Made by a program: the position numbers and the translations under genes. From the NCBI RefSeq assembly GCF_006716345.1, contig NZ_VFOX01000002.1:434001-498000 (forward strand): a stretch of DNA of 64,000 nucleotides. The letters run 5' to 3'. The notes under the pieces were generated by a model. It searched no databases. It saw only the letters and a list, made by a program, of their open reading frames with translations, and had not been told where the DNA came from. The DNA is from Microbacterium saperdae. Its GTDB lineage: Bacteria > Actinomycetota > Actinomycetes > Actinomycetales > Microbacteriaceae. Positions within the stretch are counted from its first letter, which is position 1. Each line of letters opens with the position of its first letter. Shown piece after piece: positions 26,973 through 36,092 of the stretch.

Positions 26973-27818
26973 ATGGCGGACTTCTGGCAGACGCGCGACG
27001 GCTTCTGGCATCGGGGCGGATGGTGGCGTGCGCTCCTGGTCACTGCCGCCTATCTCGTCGTCTACCTCGGCGTCGGACAGCTGGTCGGGCTCACTCTCGG
27101 TCACCTGATCGTCGACGGCGGCCCCTTCGCGAGTGTCACGAACGTCGCGATCGAGCTGCTTCTCCCGATCGGGGTGGGCGCAGTCGTCATCCTGGCCTTC
27201 CTGGCCGTCATCGGCTGGATCAAGCCCGTCTTCGCGCGGCAGCCGATCGACGGACGTCCGTGGATGTGGATCGCCGTCGCCGTGGTCGCGTATCCGATCA
27301 TCCTCCGCTTCATCGGGATCGACTACGGTGCCTTCCCGGCCGGAGTGGTCGTGGTGTCGCTCATCACGGGCCTGTTCATCGGCATCGCCGAGGAGCTGGT
27401 GACCCGTGGAGCCGGCGTGGCGCTGCTGCGCAAGGCCGGCTACAAGGAGCTCGTCGTCGCGGTGCTCTCCTCCGCGCTCTTCGCTCTGATGCACCTCGTC
27501 AACGCGATCGGGACCGGCTTCACCCCCACGATCGCCATCCTGCTGGTCTACACGTTCTTCTTCGGCATCTGCATGTACGTCATCATGCGGGTGACCGGGA
27601 GCATCGTCTGGGCGATCGTGATGCACGGTCTCACGGACCCGACCCTCTTCCTGTCGACCGGCGGTATCGACACGGCGGCCGAGGGCGCGCAGAACATCTG
27701 GTTGGTCATCGCCGCCACCGGCAACTGGGCCGTGATCCTGTTCGGCATCGTGGCGCTGTTCCTCATCCGCGGGCGCGTGCTGCCGGCGGCCGAGAAGGCA
27801 CCGACGCTGCCCGCGTGA
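26973..27818 (+). CDS. CPBP-family intramembrane metalloprotease
   Basis: 281-residue membrane protein with about eight helices. The CPBP (Abi/Rce1-like) motifs are visible: EELVTRG (EExxxR, motif 1), FALMHLVNA (FxxxH, motif 2) and a third His in AIVMHGLTDP. These residues coordinate the catalytic zinc. ATG 26973 follows GGAGGGG. Members process prenylated or bacteriocin-like substrates or confer self-immunity; the target here is unknown. The gene converges on the fructokinase with a 6-base gap. Confidence 0.82.
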   Translation: MADFWQTRDGFWHRGGWWRALLVTAAYLVVYLGVGQLVGLTLGHLIVDGGPFASVTNVAIELLLPIGVGAVVILAFLAVIGWIKPVFARQPIDGRPWMWIAVAVVAYPIILRFIGIDYGAFPAGVVVVSLITGLFIGIAEELVTRGAGVALLRKAGYKELVVAVLSSALFALMHLVNAIGTGFTPTIAILLVYTFFFGICMYVIMRVTGSIVWAIVMHGLTDPTLFLSTGGIDTAAEGAQNIWLVIAATGNWAVILFGIVALFLIRGRVLPAAEKAPTLPA

Positions 27819-27824
27819 CGCGCG

Positions 27825-28775
27825 TCAGATGAGGCCGCTCCTCGAGCTCGCAGCGGTCATCTCGTCCTGGAAGGGCGGATCTGCCCCCGGCCGAGACACG
27901 GTGATCGCCGCAGCATCGGTCGCGAACTCCAGAAGCTCCCGGATCTCTCCTGCGCCGACGGCGCGCAGACGATCCCGAGCTGCTGCGTTCGCATATCCCC
28001 TCCTCAGCAGTGCAACGATGAGGGCTCCCATGAAGGCATCGCCCGCGCCGACGGTGTCGACAACGTCCACTCGGCGAGCTTCGCTCGTGACCGTGAACGC
28101 GGAAGTCACGGCGGTGGCCCCTTCTCCGCCTCCCGTCACCACAACGAGTGCCGGACCGCGGGCGAGCCATTCCGAGGCGCTGCGCAGCGGTGAGCGCTCG
28201 GGGTAGAGCCAGCGCAGGTCGTCATCGCTCGCCTTCACGACGTCGGCGGAGGAAACCATATCCTCCACGTCGCGAACCGCCCCGGCGTGGTCGGGCAGAA
28301 GCGCAGGACGCACGTTGGGGTCATATGTCGTGAGCGAATGTGCTCGTGCAGAGGCCAGCATCTCCTGCACCTGAGTGCTCCCGGGTGGCAATATGGCCGC
28401 GATCGAACCAGCGTGCACGATACCGGGGTCGATATCGTCGATCGGCGGCTGGGAGAGCTTCCAGCACAGGTCGAACTCGTAGGTAGCCGAACCATCAGGT
28501 CCGAGATCAGCAACCGCTGTCCCCGTCCGATCCAACCGGGTGCGGCACGTCTCGACTCCTGCCTCATCTAGCCATTCCCGGATACGTGAGCCGTGGTCAT
28601 CGTCTCCGAACGCCGTGAGGAGATGAGAGCTGGCGCCGAGTCGCGCCACTGCGAGCGACACGTTCGCAGGACTTCCGCCGGGCGCCTCGTGGATGACGAC
28701 CCCGTCTCTGCGGACGATGTCCATCAGGGCCTCCCCGATGACGACGACGACCTCCGATAGCCGGGTGCCGGTCAT
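27825..28775 (-). CDS. PfkB-family sugar kinase, probable fructokinase
   Basis: 316-residue ribokinase-family kinase. GEALMDIV and GGSPANVSLAVARLG near the start and DVVDTVGAGDAFMGALIVALL near the end match bacterial fructokinases. Its ATG overlaps the stop of the GH172 gene (ATGA), so it is last in the ABC importer/GH172 operon. It would phosphorylate the sugar released by the GH172 enzyme; fructose is likely on family grounds. The separate kdgK at 18.4 kb shares the fold but is only distantly similar. Confidence 0.82.
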   Translation of the reverse strand: MTGTRLSEVVVVIGEALMDIVRRDGVVIHEAPGGSPANVSLAVARLGASSHLLTAFGDDDHGSRIREWLDEAGVETCRTRLDRTGTAVADLGPDGSATYEFDLCWKLSQPPIDDIDPGIVHAGSIAAILPPGSTQVQEMLASARAHSLTTYDPNVRPALLPDHAGAVRDVEDMVSSADVVKASDDDLRWLYPERSPLRSASEWLARGPALVVVTGGGEGATAVTSAFTVTSEARRVDVVDTVGAGDAFMGALIVALLRRGYANAAARDRLRAVGAGEIRELLEFATDAAAITVSRPGADPPFQDEMTAASSRSGLI

Positions 28776-29869
28776 CGTGGAGTGCGTTCCCGTGCGGAAG
28801 GGAGTGCCGGAAAGGGCGCTCCCACGGTGTCCTGATACCAGTACGCCGTGGTCGAGATGTCGTCGGCACGCTCGAACAGGCCGTGGTCCCAGGTGCCGAT
28901 CTGCTGCACAGTGACGGCGAGCCGTTCCTGGAAGAAGATCGGATCGGGGAGGTGCCAGCGGTACATCCCGTGCATCGGCAGCATGGGCGTCCAGAACTCC
29001 GAAGCGCGGGTCTCGTCCTTCGCGCTGGCGAACGGGTACCCGAAGTAGGGAGCGCTGAACGTGATGGGTTCGGGCTCCGACTCGGCGCTCAACTCGTTCT
29101 GAAAGGCCCACGCGCCGCCGGCGTAGTCCTCGAGACCTGTGCTGCAGAGGGAGGGCAGATCGCCGTCGTCGTCGACGTAGAACTTCACCTCGCCCTCGCC
29201 CCACCAGTAGCGCTGCAGGGAGGCTAGGGCGACGTAGGTCCCGACATAGGTACCCGTGCCGCGGATGCCGTCGACGATCACATGGTCCTCGCCGAGCGCA
29301 GTGGTGCCGTTACTACGCCGCCACTGCGCGTGGAAGTACCCCGGCCACTCCTCGAACCGGTCGCCTGTGGTGTAGTCGATCTGGAAGAACACGTGGCCGA
29401 TGTCGCCCTTGTGCTCGCTCGTGATCTCGATGCGTGCGCCGGTGCGGAATGGCATGGGGAAGTAGGAGTTCATCCCGCTCGTCGGCGCCACCACGATCGG
29501 CTCGGAGGTCACGAGGGTGCGCGCGCCGAATCCGTTGCAGAAGAAGTCGCCGAGCGGCACCTCGACCTGCGGATGCTCTGCGCCGTCCCAGTAGGCGCGC
29601 AGGACGAGATCGCGGAGTACGAACGGCCCCGCCTCGGTGGCGTCGGTGACGGTGATCCAGATGTGGCGGATGACTCCTCCGCCGGAGATGTCGGCCAGGG
29701 TAATGCTCTCGCCGGCGGGCAACTCGTACCAGGCGCTTCCTTTGCGGCCGGGGCCGAGTACGGAACTGGCCGCACCGGCTGAACCAGGGGCTCCCGTCGG
29801 GTTCTCGGCGTTGATCGTGTGGCTGCGGATCGTGCCGTCGTTGCGCAGGCGATTCCAGGAGTTGGACAT
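28772..29869 (-). CDS. DUF2961 / glycoside hydrolase family 172 protein
   Basis: 365-residue protein covering one DUF2961 (GH172) domain. Family features seen are VIRHIWITV, YWDGAEHPQVEVPLGDFF, FPMPF, GTGTYVGTYVAL, EGEVKFYVDDDGDLPSLCSTGLEDYAG split across one motif region, and PMHGMYRWHLPDPIFF. Glu residues in GEGEVKF and STGLEDY are candidate catalytic acids. Characterised GH172 enzymes act on difructose dianhydride I or alpha-D-arabinofuranosides. No signal peptide is present, so it works in the cytoplasm after import. The fructokinase overlapping its stop favours a fructose-containing substrate. Confidence 0.82.
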   Translation of the reverse strand: MSNSWNRLRNDGTIRSHTINAENPTGAPGSAGAASSVLGPGRKGSAWYELPAGESITLADISGGGVIRHIWITVTDATEAGPFVLRDLVLRAYWDGAEHPQVEVPLGDFFCNGFGARTLVTSEPIVVAPTSGMNSYFPMPFRTGARIEITSEHKGDIGHVFFQIDYTTGDRFEEWPGYFHAQWRRSNGTTALGEDHVIVDGIRGTGTYVGTYVALASLQRYWWGEGEVKFYVDDDGDLPSLCSTGLEDYAGGAWAFQNELSAESEPEPITFSAPYFGYPFASAKDETRASEFWTPMLPMHGMYRWHLPDPIFFQERLAVTVQQIGTWDHGLFERADDISTTAYWYQDTVGAPFPALPSARERTPR

Positions 29870-29895
29870 CGTGTGGGGTTCCTTTTCGGTGGGTC

Positions 29896-30762
29896 TTACT
29901 TCACTGCTCCCGCGGTCACGCCGCGAGTGATGGTGCGCTGGAAGATGAGGAAGAAGATGAGTGTGGGGATCAGGGAGAGGAGTGAGCCGGCATTGACGAC
30001 CGTGATGTCGATGGAGTGCTGTCCGCGCAGCGTCGACAGCGCGATCGGCACGGTCTGCGACGCCGGATCGGCGAGCAGGATCAACGGGATGTAGAACTCG
30101 TTCCACGACCAGATGAAGATGAACACCACCAGGACCGTAAGAGTGGGACGCACGATCGGGAACACGACGGTCCAGAGGATCCGCCAGCGGTTCGCGCCGT
30201 CGATCGCAGCCGCTTCCAGCACCTCACGGGGGAATGTCGACATGACGCTCGAGAGGATGTAGGTGCCGTAGGCCGCCCACAGGATTGTGAACACGATGAT
30301 GATCGACCAGACGGTGTTCAGGGTCTTCGTGGCCTGTGCCCCGTAGAACAGCGGGTAGATCAGCGCTTCGTGCGGCACCATCGTCGCGATCAAGAGCACC
30401 GCAGTCACTGCCGTGCGGGCGCGAATCCGTCCGATCCCGATGGCGTAGGAGGCAAGCAGGGCGAGTCCGGTGCCCGCGAACGCGATGATCGTCGAGCTGA
30501 AGATCGAGTTCCACAGCGCCAGCGGAAAGTTCACGCGCGCGAGATAGCTCGTGAACGCGTCGAACGTGAACGTCGTCGGCCACGCCAGAGGACCGTGCGC
30601 CGAGTAGTCGGCGCCCGTCTTGAATGCGTTGAGCACGAGCAGGAGGAACGGGGACGCCATCACGATGGCGACGAGGATGGCGACGCTGAGCATGATCCAG
30701 TTCGTCCTGGTGCGGCGCGGCCTGTTGGATGCGGTCGGATCGATGAGCGGCAGAGATGACAT
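29896..30762 (-). CDS. ABC sugar transporter permease, MalG type
   Basis: 288-residue permease with six helices. The coupling-helix EAA motif is seen as EVLEAAAIDGANRWRILWTVVFPIVRPTL. ATG 30762 shares its first base with the stop of the upstream permease (TGATG); the longer frame upstream is not real. It pairs with the MalF-type permease as the membrane pore of a carbohydrate importer (CUT1 type). No ATPase gene is present in the operon, so a shared MsiK-like ATPase elsewhere is likely. Confidence 0.88.
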   Translation of the reverse strand: MSSLPLIDPTASNRPRRTRTNWIMLSVAILVAIVMASPFLLLVLNAFKTGADYSAHGPLAWPTTFTFDAFTSYLARVNFPLALWNSIFSSTIIAFAGTGLALLASYAIGIGRIRARTAVTAVLLIATMVPHEALIYPLFYGAQATKTLNTVWSIIIVFTILWAAYGTYILSSVMSTFPREVLEAAAIDGANRWRILWTVVFPIVRPTLTVLVVFIFIWSWNEFYIPLILLADPASQTVPIALSTLRGQHSIDITVVNAGSLLSLIPTLIFFLIFQRTITRGVTAGAVK

Positions 30763-31688
30763 CAGCTGAGCTCCTTTCTGTTCTCGCGGTGCTGCCAGAC
30801 GAGCATCACGGTGGCGACGACGAAGATGACGATCGACATCACGGTCGCGATGGTCGATCCGTAGCCCACTCGGGATAGCTCGAAGAAGTTGCGATAGGCG
30901 TAGTACGAGGGCACCGTCGTCGACTCCTCGGGGCCGCCTCCGGTGAGGATGAGGATCGGTGCGAAGACCTTGAGGGCAGCGATCGTCGCGGTGAGGACGA
31001 CGACGAAGATCTCCGGTCGGATCTGTGGGATGGTGATCGCCTGGAAACGTCGCCACCATCCGGCGCCATCGAGTTCGGCCGCCTCATACAGCTCAGGATC
31101 GACGCGTTGCAGCGCAGACATGAAGATCACGACGGGATACCCGATCTGCAACCAGATCAGCATCAACATCACGGCGTAGATCGCGATGTCCGGGTTGCCG
31201 AGCCAATCCGGCGGGCTCATGATGCCGAGACCCTTCAAAGCCAGGTTGATCGAGCCGTTTTGCGTGTCGAGGATCCAGGCCCAGATGAAGCCGGCGACAG
31301 CGATGGGGAGAATCTGCGGGACGTAGTAGGTGGCGCGCAGTACAGCGATCGCCTTGTCGCCGAAGCGCCGACCGAGGTAGTCGAAGAGCAGCGCGGCGAG
31401 CAGGATCCCGATGATGGTCGGGACGACGGTGATCGCGACGATCATCGCCAGCGTGTTCTGGAAGGATCGCCAGAAGGTGTCGTCGGAGAACAGGGCGATG
31501 TAGTTCTCGAGGCCCGCCCAGCGCATCGGCGCCTGTCCCCCCTTCCAGTGGAAGAGGCTGGTGTAGACGTTCATCACGAACGGCGCGGCGACCACGATGA
31601 TGAAGCCCGCGGCCAGCGGCAGCAGGTAGAGCCAATACGATGCGCGTCGGTCGATCGGCCTTCGTGTGAGAGCGGTGCTCGACGGCAT
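30762..31688 (-). CDS. ABC sugar transporter permease, MalF type
   Basis: 308-residue permease with six helices and the EAA motif ELYEAAELDGAGWWRRFQAITIPQIRP. The N-terminal RASYWLYLLPLAAGFIIVV and SLFHWKGG are typical of CUT1 permeases. It sits between the binding-protein gene (50 bases upstream) and the MalG-type permease (one-base overlap). The start is supported by AAAGGAGG just upstream. Confidence 0.88.
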   Translation of the reverse strand: MPSSTALTRRPIDRRASYWLYLLPLAAGFIIVVAAPFVMNVYTSLFHWKGGQAPMRWAGLENYIALFSDDTFWRSFQNTLAMIVAITVVPTIIGILLAALLFDYLGRRFGDKAIAVLRATYYVPQILPIAVAGFIWAWILDTQNGSINLALKGLGIMSPPDWLGNPDIAIYAVMLMLIWLQIGYPVVIFMSALQRVDPELYEAAELDGAGWWRRFQAITIPQIRPEIFVVVLTATIAALKVFAPILILTGGGPEESTTVPSYYAYRNFFELSRVGYGSTIATVMSIVIFVVATVMLVWQHRENRKELS

Positions 31689-31738
31689 CGCATCCTCCTT
31701 TCAGTGGGGGCCGCCGTCGCCGACGGCCCCCGGTTCGG

Positions 31739-33058
31739 TCAGCCGGCCAGAGCCGTCTCGCGTCCTTCGTCGTAGAACTTCTGGAGCTTGTCGGTGTACT
31801 CGTCTGCATCCTCGTTCCGGTTGGACATGGCCTGCATGTTCGACTGGATGAAGTCCAGGAAGCCCGGTACGGGGTAATCCGGGTAGAACGCCAGCGAGTC
31901 GTTGGCGAGCAGCTCGTTGAAGCGTTCGGTGTACTCGCGCGTCAGCTCGTCCTCGATCGTGGAGGCGTCTCCGGCGAGCGGAAGCCCTCCGAGCTGGCCG
32001 ATCTTGTTCTGCACTTCTTCGCTGAGCGTGATGTCGATCCAGTCGTATGAGAGCTCCTTGTTCTTGGCGTTCGCAGGCACGCCCCACAAGTGACCGCTCG
32101 ACCCCATCTGCAGGTTCGCGCCCGGAAGGGTGAAGTAGCCCCAGTCAAAAGTGGCCTGCTCACGGATGCGCGCGAACTCGCCCTGGTTCCAGATCAGCAT
32201 CGCTTTGTCTCCGCTGAGGAAGTTGACTGTGGCCTGCTCGAAGTTGAGGCCGCCCAGCTCTTCGCCGACATAGCCCTTGTCGATCCAAGACTGGAAGCGA
32301 TCGGCGGCCGTCTTCCAAGGAGCCTTCGAGAAGTCGACCGGTTCGCGGAGGAACATGAAGTCGTCGATGCCTGCGCGATCAGCTTCTGCCGCCACGAGCG
32401 AGTACCAGATCCACATCTGGTTGAAGCCCTGACTTGTCGACGCGGATGAAGAGATGGGGGTGATGCCCGCCGCGACGAGAGCATCCATGTTCGCTTCGAA
32501 TTCTTCGAGCGTGGCCGGTTGCTCGGTGATGCCCGCTTCTGCGAACAGCTCCTTGTTGTAGTAGAACATCACGTACTCGCCGATGTTCGGTACTCCGTAC
32601 CAGTTGCCGGATCCGGCGAGTCCCTGCTCGTCATACTGAGCGAACGCCTGCATGCCGCCGGTGACCTTCTCGTCCCAGCCGTATTCGGCGACCTGGTCAT
32701 CCAAGGGTGCGAGGAGTCCCTGCCCGGCGAGCTGTCCGCCGTCCGCATTGCCCTTGTTGAACTCGATCACATCCGGCACCTTGTCGCCGGTGAGGGTGAT
32801 CTTCGCGTTCTGCCGCATGGCGTCGAAGCTCGTGGTCTGGAAGTCGACCTTCACATCCGGGTGCTTCTTCTGGAAGATCTCGAGCGCGAGCTGCCAACCC
32901 TGGCCCTGCGCGCTCTCCGGATTCTCGTACTGCAGGATCGTGAATGTATCGCTTCCGGCGTCGTCGGCGGACGAGCCGCACGCCGCGAGTGACATCGCCA
33001 CGGCGGCGGCGGCGATGCCTCCGGCCATGCGCAACGTGATGCGCTTTACGGTTGTCAT
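31739..33058 (-). CDS. ABC sugar transporter substrate-binding lipoprotein
   Basis: 439-residue extracellular solute-binding protein, family 1. Signal peptide MTTVKRITLRMAGGIAAAAV... ends in lipobox SLAACG (Cys near residue 27), so it is membrane-anchored. GIPNIGEY-like region VPNIGEYVMFYYNKELFAEAGI and the GHLWGVPANAKNK segment are typical. ATG 33058 has GGAGGAAAG immediately upstream. It delivers the oligosaccharide to the two permeases. The ligand is unknown; a fructose-containing saccharide is suggested by the GH172 and fructokinase genes. Confidence 0.88.
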   Translation of the reverse strand: MTTVKRITLRMAGGIAAAAVAMSLAACGSSADDAGSDTFTILQYENPESAQGQGWQLALEIFQKKHPDVKVDFQTTSFDAMRQNAKITLTGDKVPDVIEFNKGNADGGQLAGQGLLAPLDDQVAEYGWDEKVTGGMQAFAQYDEQGLAGSGNWYGVPNIGEYVMFYYNKELFAEAGITEQPATLEEFEANMDALVAAGITPISSSASTSQGFNQMWIWYSLVAAEADRAGIDDFMFLREPVDFSKAPWKTAADRFQSWIDKGYVGEELGGLNFEQATVNFLSGDKAMLIWNQGEFARIREQATFDWGYFTLPGANLQMGSSGHLWGVPANAKNKELSYDWIDITLSEEVQNKIGQLGGLPLAGDASTIEDELTREYTERFNELLANDSLAFYPDYPVPGFLDFIQSNMQAMSNRNEDADEYTDKLQKFYDEGRETALAG

Positions 33059-33104
33059 TCTTTCCTCCATGGGTGGGTGGGTGGCGCGAAGGGCGCGCCG
33101 AATA

Positions 33105-33127
33105 CCGGCGATGCGGTGCGTCGCCGG
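33105..33127 (-). other. Intergenic hairpin between lacI and binding-protein gene
   Basis: Perfect 7-base arms CCGGCGA and TCGCCGG with a 9-base loop, in the 83-base gap between two co-oriented genes. No T-tract follows. Such hairpins often adjust the stability or relative expression of the downstream binding-protein message. Confidence 0.4.
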
Positions 33128-33141
33128 AAGTGAGAGGGGGA

Positions 33142-34167
33142 TCAGCTGGTGTGAGGGGTCACCGAGCCGCGGATGATGAGTGGGCACCGGATCTGTGCGG
33201 ACTGCGGGGGCCCGATAGCCGATCCGTGGATGCGATCGACCGCGCGTTTCGCAGCCCATGCGCCCATCTCGCGGTGGGGGAGCTGCACGGTGGTGAGACC
33301 CGGACGCAGCGCTTCGGCGATGAACTCCTGGTCGTCGAAGCCGATCACGGACAGGTCTCCCGGGATGCTCAGACCGAGATCTGCGCACACCTGGTAGGCG
33401 GCGAACGCGATCTGATCCGAGAAGCAGAACAGAGCGCTCGGCCTTCTTGCGGAAGACAGAAACTCTCGCAGCGGCTCGACCGCGTTCGCAGTGCTGGGAT
33501 CTGCGAGTTCGAGTACGAGCTCCGCGTCGTACTCGACGGCGTGCTCCCTGAGCGCGGCCCGATATCCCTCGAAGCGGAGTTTCGATGCAATGAATCGATC
33601 GCCCGACACGGTGCAGAACCCGATGCGAGTATGGCCGGCCTCCAGCAGATGGCGCACGGCGGCGGACGCGCCTCCTGCTTCGTCCGGAACCACGGAGTCG
33701 GCGGCAGCGGGGTCGTCGGGTATGCCGTTGAGGATCACCACGGGGATCGTGGGAGGGATGGGCGGAAGGGGCACGACCCGGTGATACTCGGCAGCCAGGA
33801 TCATGGCTTCGATATCGCGCTGCAACAACGACTTCGTGGACTGGGCGACGAGTTCAGGGCGGTTGGCGGTGTCGATGAGCATCGCCAGGTATCCGGCATC
33901 CCAGGCGGAGGTCTGCACGCCCTCGAGCATGCGACCGGCGAACGGGATGCTCGCGACGCCGTCGGAGAGCAGGCCGATCGTGTGCGTGCGTCTGGTGCGG
34001 AGTCCGCGAGCCAGCACATTGGGGATGTAGCCCATCTCAGCGGCGACCGCGCGGATGCGCCGTGCTGTGTCGGCGTTCACGCGCCCCTCATCGCGATCGT
34101 TGAGCACGAGCGAGACTGCTGAGGCGGAGACGCCGACGGCGGCAGCGAGATCCTTCAGCGTGATCAT
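33142..34167 (-). CDS. LacI-family regulator of the GH172/ABC operon
   Basis: 341-residue repressor. HTH: MITLKDLAAAVGVSASAVSLVLND, followed by the hinge IPNVLARGLRTRRTHTIGLL and a sugar-binding-type effector domain (LSVIGFDDQEFIAEALRPGLTTVQLP). ATG 34167 has AAAGGAG upstream; an ATG 21 bases earlier is less likely. It is the first gene of the operon and lies directly behind three operator-like palindromes, so it probably represses itself and the transport/hydrolase genes until the sugar is present. Confidence 0.88.
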   Translation of the reverse strand: MITLKDLAAAVGVSASAVSLVLNDRDEGRVNADTARRIRAVAAEMGYIPNVLARGLRTRRTHTIGLLSDGVASIPFAGRMLEGVQTSAWDAGYLAMLIDTANRPELVAQSTKSLLQRDIEAMILAAEYHRVVPLPPIPPTIPVVILNGIPDDPAAADSVVPDEAGGASAAVRHLLEAGHTRIGFCTVSGDRFIASKLRFEGYRAALREHAVEYDAELVLELADPSTANAVEPLREFLSSARRPSALFCFSDQIAFAAYQVCADLGLSIPGDLSVIGFDDQEFIAEALRPGLTTVQLPHREMGAWAAKRAVDRIHGSAIGPPQSAQIRCPLIIRGSVTPHTS

Positions 34168-34185
34168 CGAATGCTCCTTTGACAT

Positions 34186-34264
34186 CAATCGTTTGACTGA
34201 CGACCCGATTAGCGGGGGTCAAACGTTTGATGTGAAGCTATGTGCGTCAAACGCGTTGACGCAA
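34186..34264. promoter_or_regulatory. Three LacI-type operator palindromes
   Basis: TCAATCGTTTGA (34186-34197, 10 of 12 symmetric), TCAAACGTTTGA (34221-34232, perfect) and GCGTCAAACGCGTTGACGC (34246-34264, perfect 7-base arms around 5 bases). All share TCAA...TTGA with central CG, the usual form of LacI-family operators. Multiple sites allow cooperative or looping repression. Confidence 0.75.
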
Positions 34265-34304
34265 AGCGCGTTATGCGACTGTTACCGAATTACTCTCGCA
34301 TGGA

Positions 34305-34754
34305 TCAGGTGAGCGCGGGGCTGCCCTGCAGCGCGTGCACGACCGGCGCGAGTTCGGGCTGCGTGATCGCTTCGCCGAGGGTGCGTTCCAGTGCCTCGTC
34401 GTGGATGGGATGCGCCTTCTCGTAGAGTGTCCGTCCCGCCGGCGTCAGCTCGGTGTAGATGCCTCGGCGGTCGTCGAGGCACAGGATGCGGGTCAGCAGC
34501 CCGCGGTCCTCGAGTCGGGTGACCAGGCGGGTGGTGGCGCTGGGGCTCAGCGCGGTGGCGCGCGCCAGCTGCTGCATCCGCATGTGCCAGCCGTCCTGGC
34601 GGCTCAGGGCGTCGAGCACCGTGTACTCGACGACGGAGAGTCCCGCCGACGAGGCGAGAGCGCGTTCCAGCTCGGCCTCGATGATGCCGTGCAGCGCGGC
34701 GAGAGTGCGCCATCCGCGCGCGCGGATCTCGACGGCGTCGTCTGAGATGCCCAT
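34305..34754 (-). CDS. MarR-family transcriptional regulator
   Basis: 149-residue winged-HTH repressor. Seen are the recognition region RMQQLARATALSPSATTRLVTRLEDRGLLTR and the wing DDRRGIYTELTPAGRTLYEKA. ATG 34754 has TGGAGGT upstream; the 16 preceding codons overlap the promoter. It is divergent from an MFS exporter and aldo/keto reductase, which it probably represses until a toxic small molecule binds. Confidence 0.88.
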   Translation of the reverse strand: MGISDDAVEIRARGWRTLAALHGIIEAELERALASSAGLSVVEYTVLDALSRQDGWHMRMQQLARATALSPSATTRLVTRLEDRGLLTRILCLDDRRGIYTELTPAGRTLYEKAHPIHDEALERTLGEAITQPELAPVVHALQGSPALT

Positions 34755-34770
34755 GAGTGACCTCCAGAGA

Positions 34771-34841
34771 TAGTTGCTTGCGTAAACTACTTGCGCGTGC
34801 AATCATTATGTCTCGGACGCAAAATCCCGCGTCTGCAACTA
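34771..34841. promoter_or_regulatory. MarR/MFS divergent operator region
   Basis: Several dyads lie between the divergent starts: TAGTTGC (34771-34777) is the inverse of GCAACTA (34835-34841), TAGTT/AACTA arms span 34771-34789, and TTGCGCGTGCAA (34791-34802) is 10 of 12 symmetric. These are plausible MarR sites overlapping the promoters. Confidence 0.45.
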
Positions 34842-34869
34842 CTTTAGCAGAGGATCTCGGAGCACACCC

Positions 34870-36060
34870 ATGCCACTCGGACTCATCGCACTCGCCATCG
34901 GCGCCTTCGGAATCGGACTCACCGAGTTCGTCATCATGGGGCTGCTGCCCGAGGTGGCCGCCGACTTCGGCGTCACCGAAGCGACCGCGGGATGGCTGAT
35001 CTCCGGGTACGCCCTCAGCGTCGTGGTCGGTGCACTGCTGCTGACGGCGGCGACCACACGACTCCCCCGCAAGCCGGTGCTCCTCGGACTGCTGGTGCTG
35101 TTCATCGCCGGCAACGTGCTCACCGCGCTCTCGCCGGACTACGGCGTCGCGATGGCGGGACGGATCGTCGCAGCCCTGGCGCACGGCGCCTTCTTCGGAA
35201 TCGGTTCCGTCGTGGCGGCCGACCTCGTCGCCCCGGAGAAGAAGGCCCGCGCCATCGCGATCATGTTCACCGGGCTGACCGCGGCCAACGTCTTCGGCGT
35301 GCCCTTCGGTACCTTCCTCGGCCAGCAGTTCGGCTGGAGGTCGACCTTCTGGGTGATCTCCGTCATCGGCGTCGTCGCTCTCGTCGGCATCGCCGCGCTG
35401 GTGCGCGCCCCTCGGAGCAGCGAAGCAGCCGTCAGTCTGCGTCGAGAGCTCTCGGCCTTCCGATCCGGACAGGTCTGGCTCTCGCTGCTGGTCACGATCC
35501 TCGCCTACGGCGGCATGTTCGGCGCGTTCACCTACATCGCCTACACGCTCACGAGCGTGACCGGATTCGCGTCCGCGGCCGTGCCGTGGCTGCTCGTGCT
35601 GTTCGGCCTCGGCCTCGTGGCGGGCAACGCGATCGGCGGGCGTCTCGCCGACCGTTCGGTCGATCGCACGCTGGTCGGCTTCATCGCCGCGCTCGCCGTG
35701 GTGCTCGTCGCCTTCGCGCTCCTCGCCTGGTCGCAGCCGGCGACCATGGTCATCCTCGTGCTCATGGGCGGGTTCGGTTTCGGCACCGTCCCCGGCCTGC
35801 AGAGCCGCATCATGCATTACGCCGGAGGCGCCCCGACGCTCGCCTCCGGTGCGAACATCGGCGCATTCAACGTCGGCAACGCGCTCGGCGCCTGGGCCGG
35901 AGGCGTCGGCATCTCGGCGGGCCTCGGCTACGTGTCGCCCATCTGGATCGGCGCCGCACTCACGACATCCGCTCTCGGTGTGATGCTCGTCGCCGTCTTC
36001 CTCGCCGCACGCACCCGTCCCCGCACCGACACGGCGAGCTTCGCCACTGTCACGGCGTGA
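34870..36060 (+). CDS. MFS drug/sugar efflux transporter
   Basis: 396-residue, 12-helix transporter of the DHA1 group (AraJ/Cmr-like). Opening LGLIALAIGAFGIGLTEFVIMGLLPEVA region and the motif GALLLTAATTRLPRKPVLLG are typical; GIFGG-like antiporter motif C is seen as NVFGVPFGTFLGQQFGWRSTF. It follows the MarR gene divergently and precedes an aldo/keto reductase by 32 bases. Likely role: proton-driven export of a xenobiotic or sugar. Confidence 0.86.
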   Translation: MPLGLIALAIGAFGIGLTEFVIMGLLPEVAADFGVTEATAGWLISGYALSVVVGALLLTAATTRLPRKPVLLGLLVLFIAGNVLTALSPDYGVAMAGRIVAALAHGAFFGIGSVVAADLVAPEKKARAIAIMFTGLTAANVFGVPFGTFLGQQFGWRSTFWVISVIGVVALVGIAALVRAPRSSEAAVSLRRELSAFRSGQVWLSLLVTILAYGGMFGAFTYIAYTLTSVTGFASAAVPWLLVLFGLGLVAGNAIGGRLADRSVDRTLVGFIAALAVVLVAFALLAWSQPATMVILVLMGGFGFGTVPGLQSRIMHYAGGAPTLASGANIGAFNVGNALGAWAGGVGISAGLGYVSPIWIGAALTTSALGVMLVAVFLAARTRPRTDTASFATVTA

Positions 36061-36092
36061 CCACCCACTTCCCCGAAAGAGAAAGAACGAGC

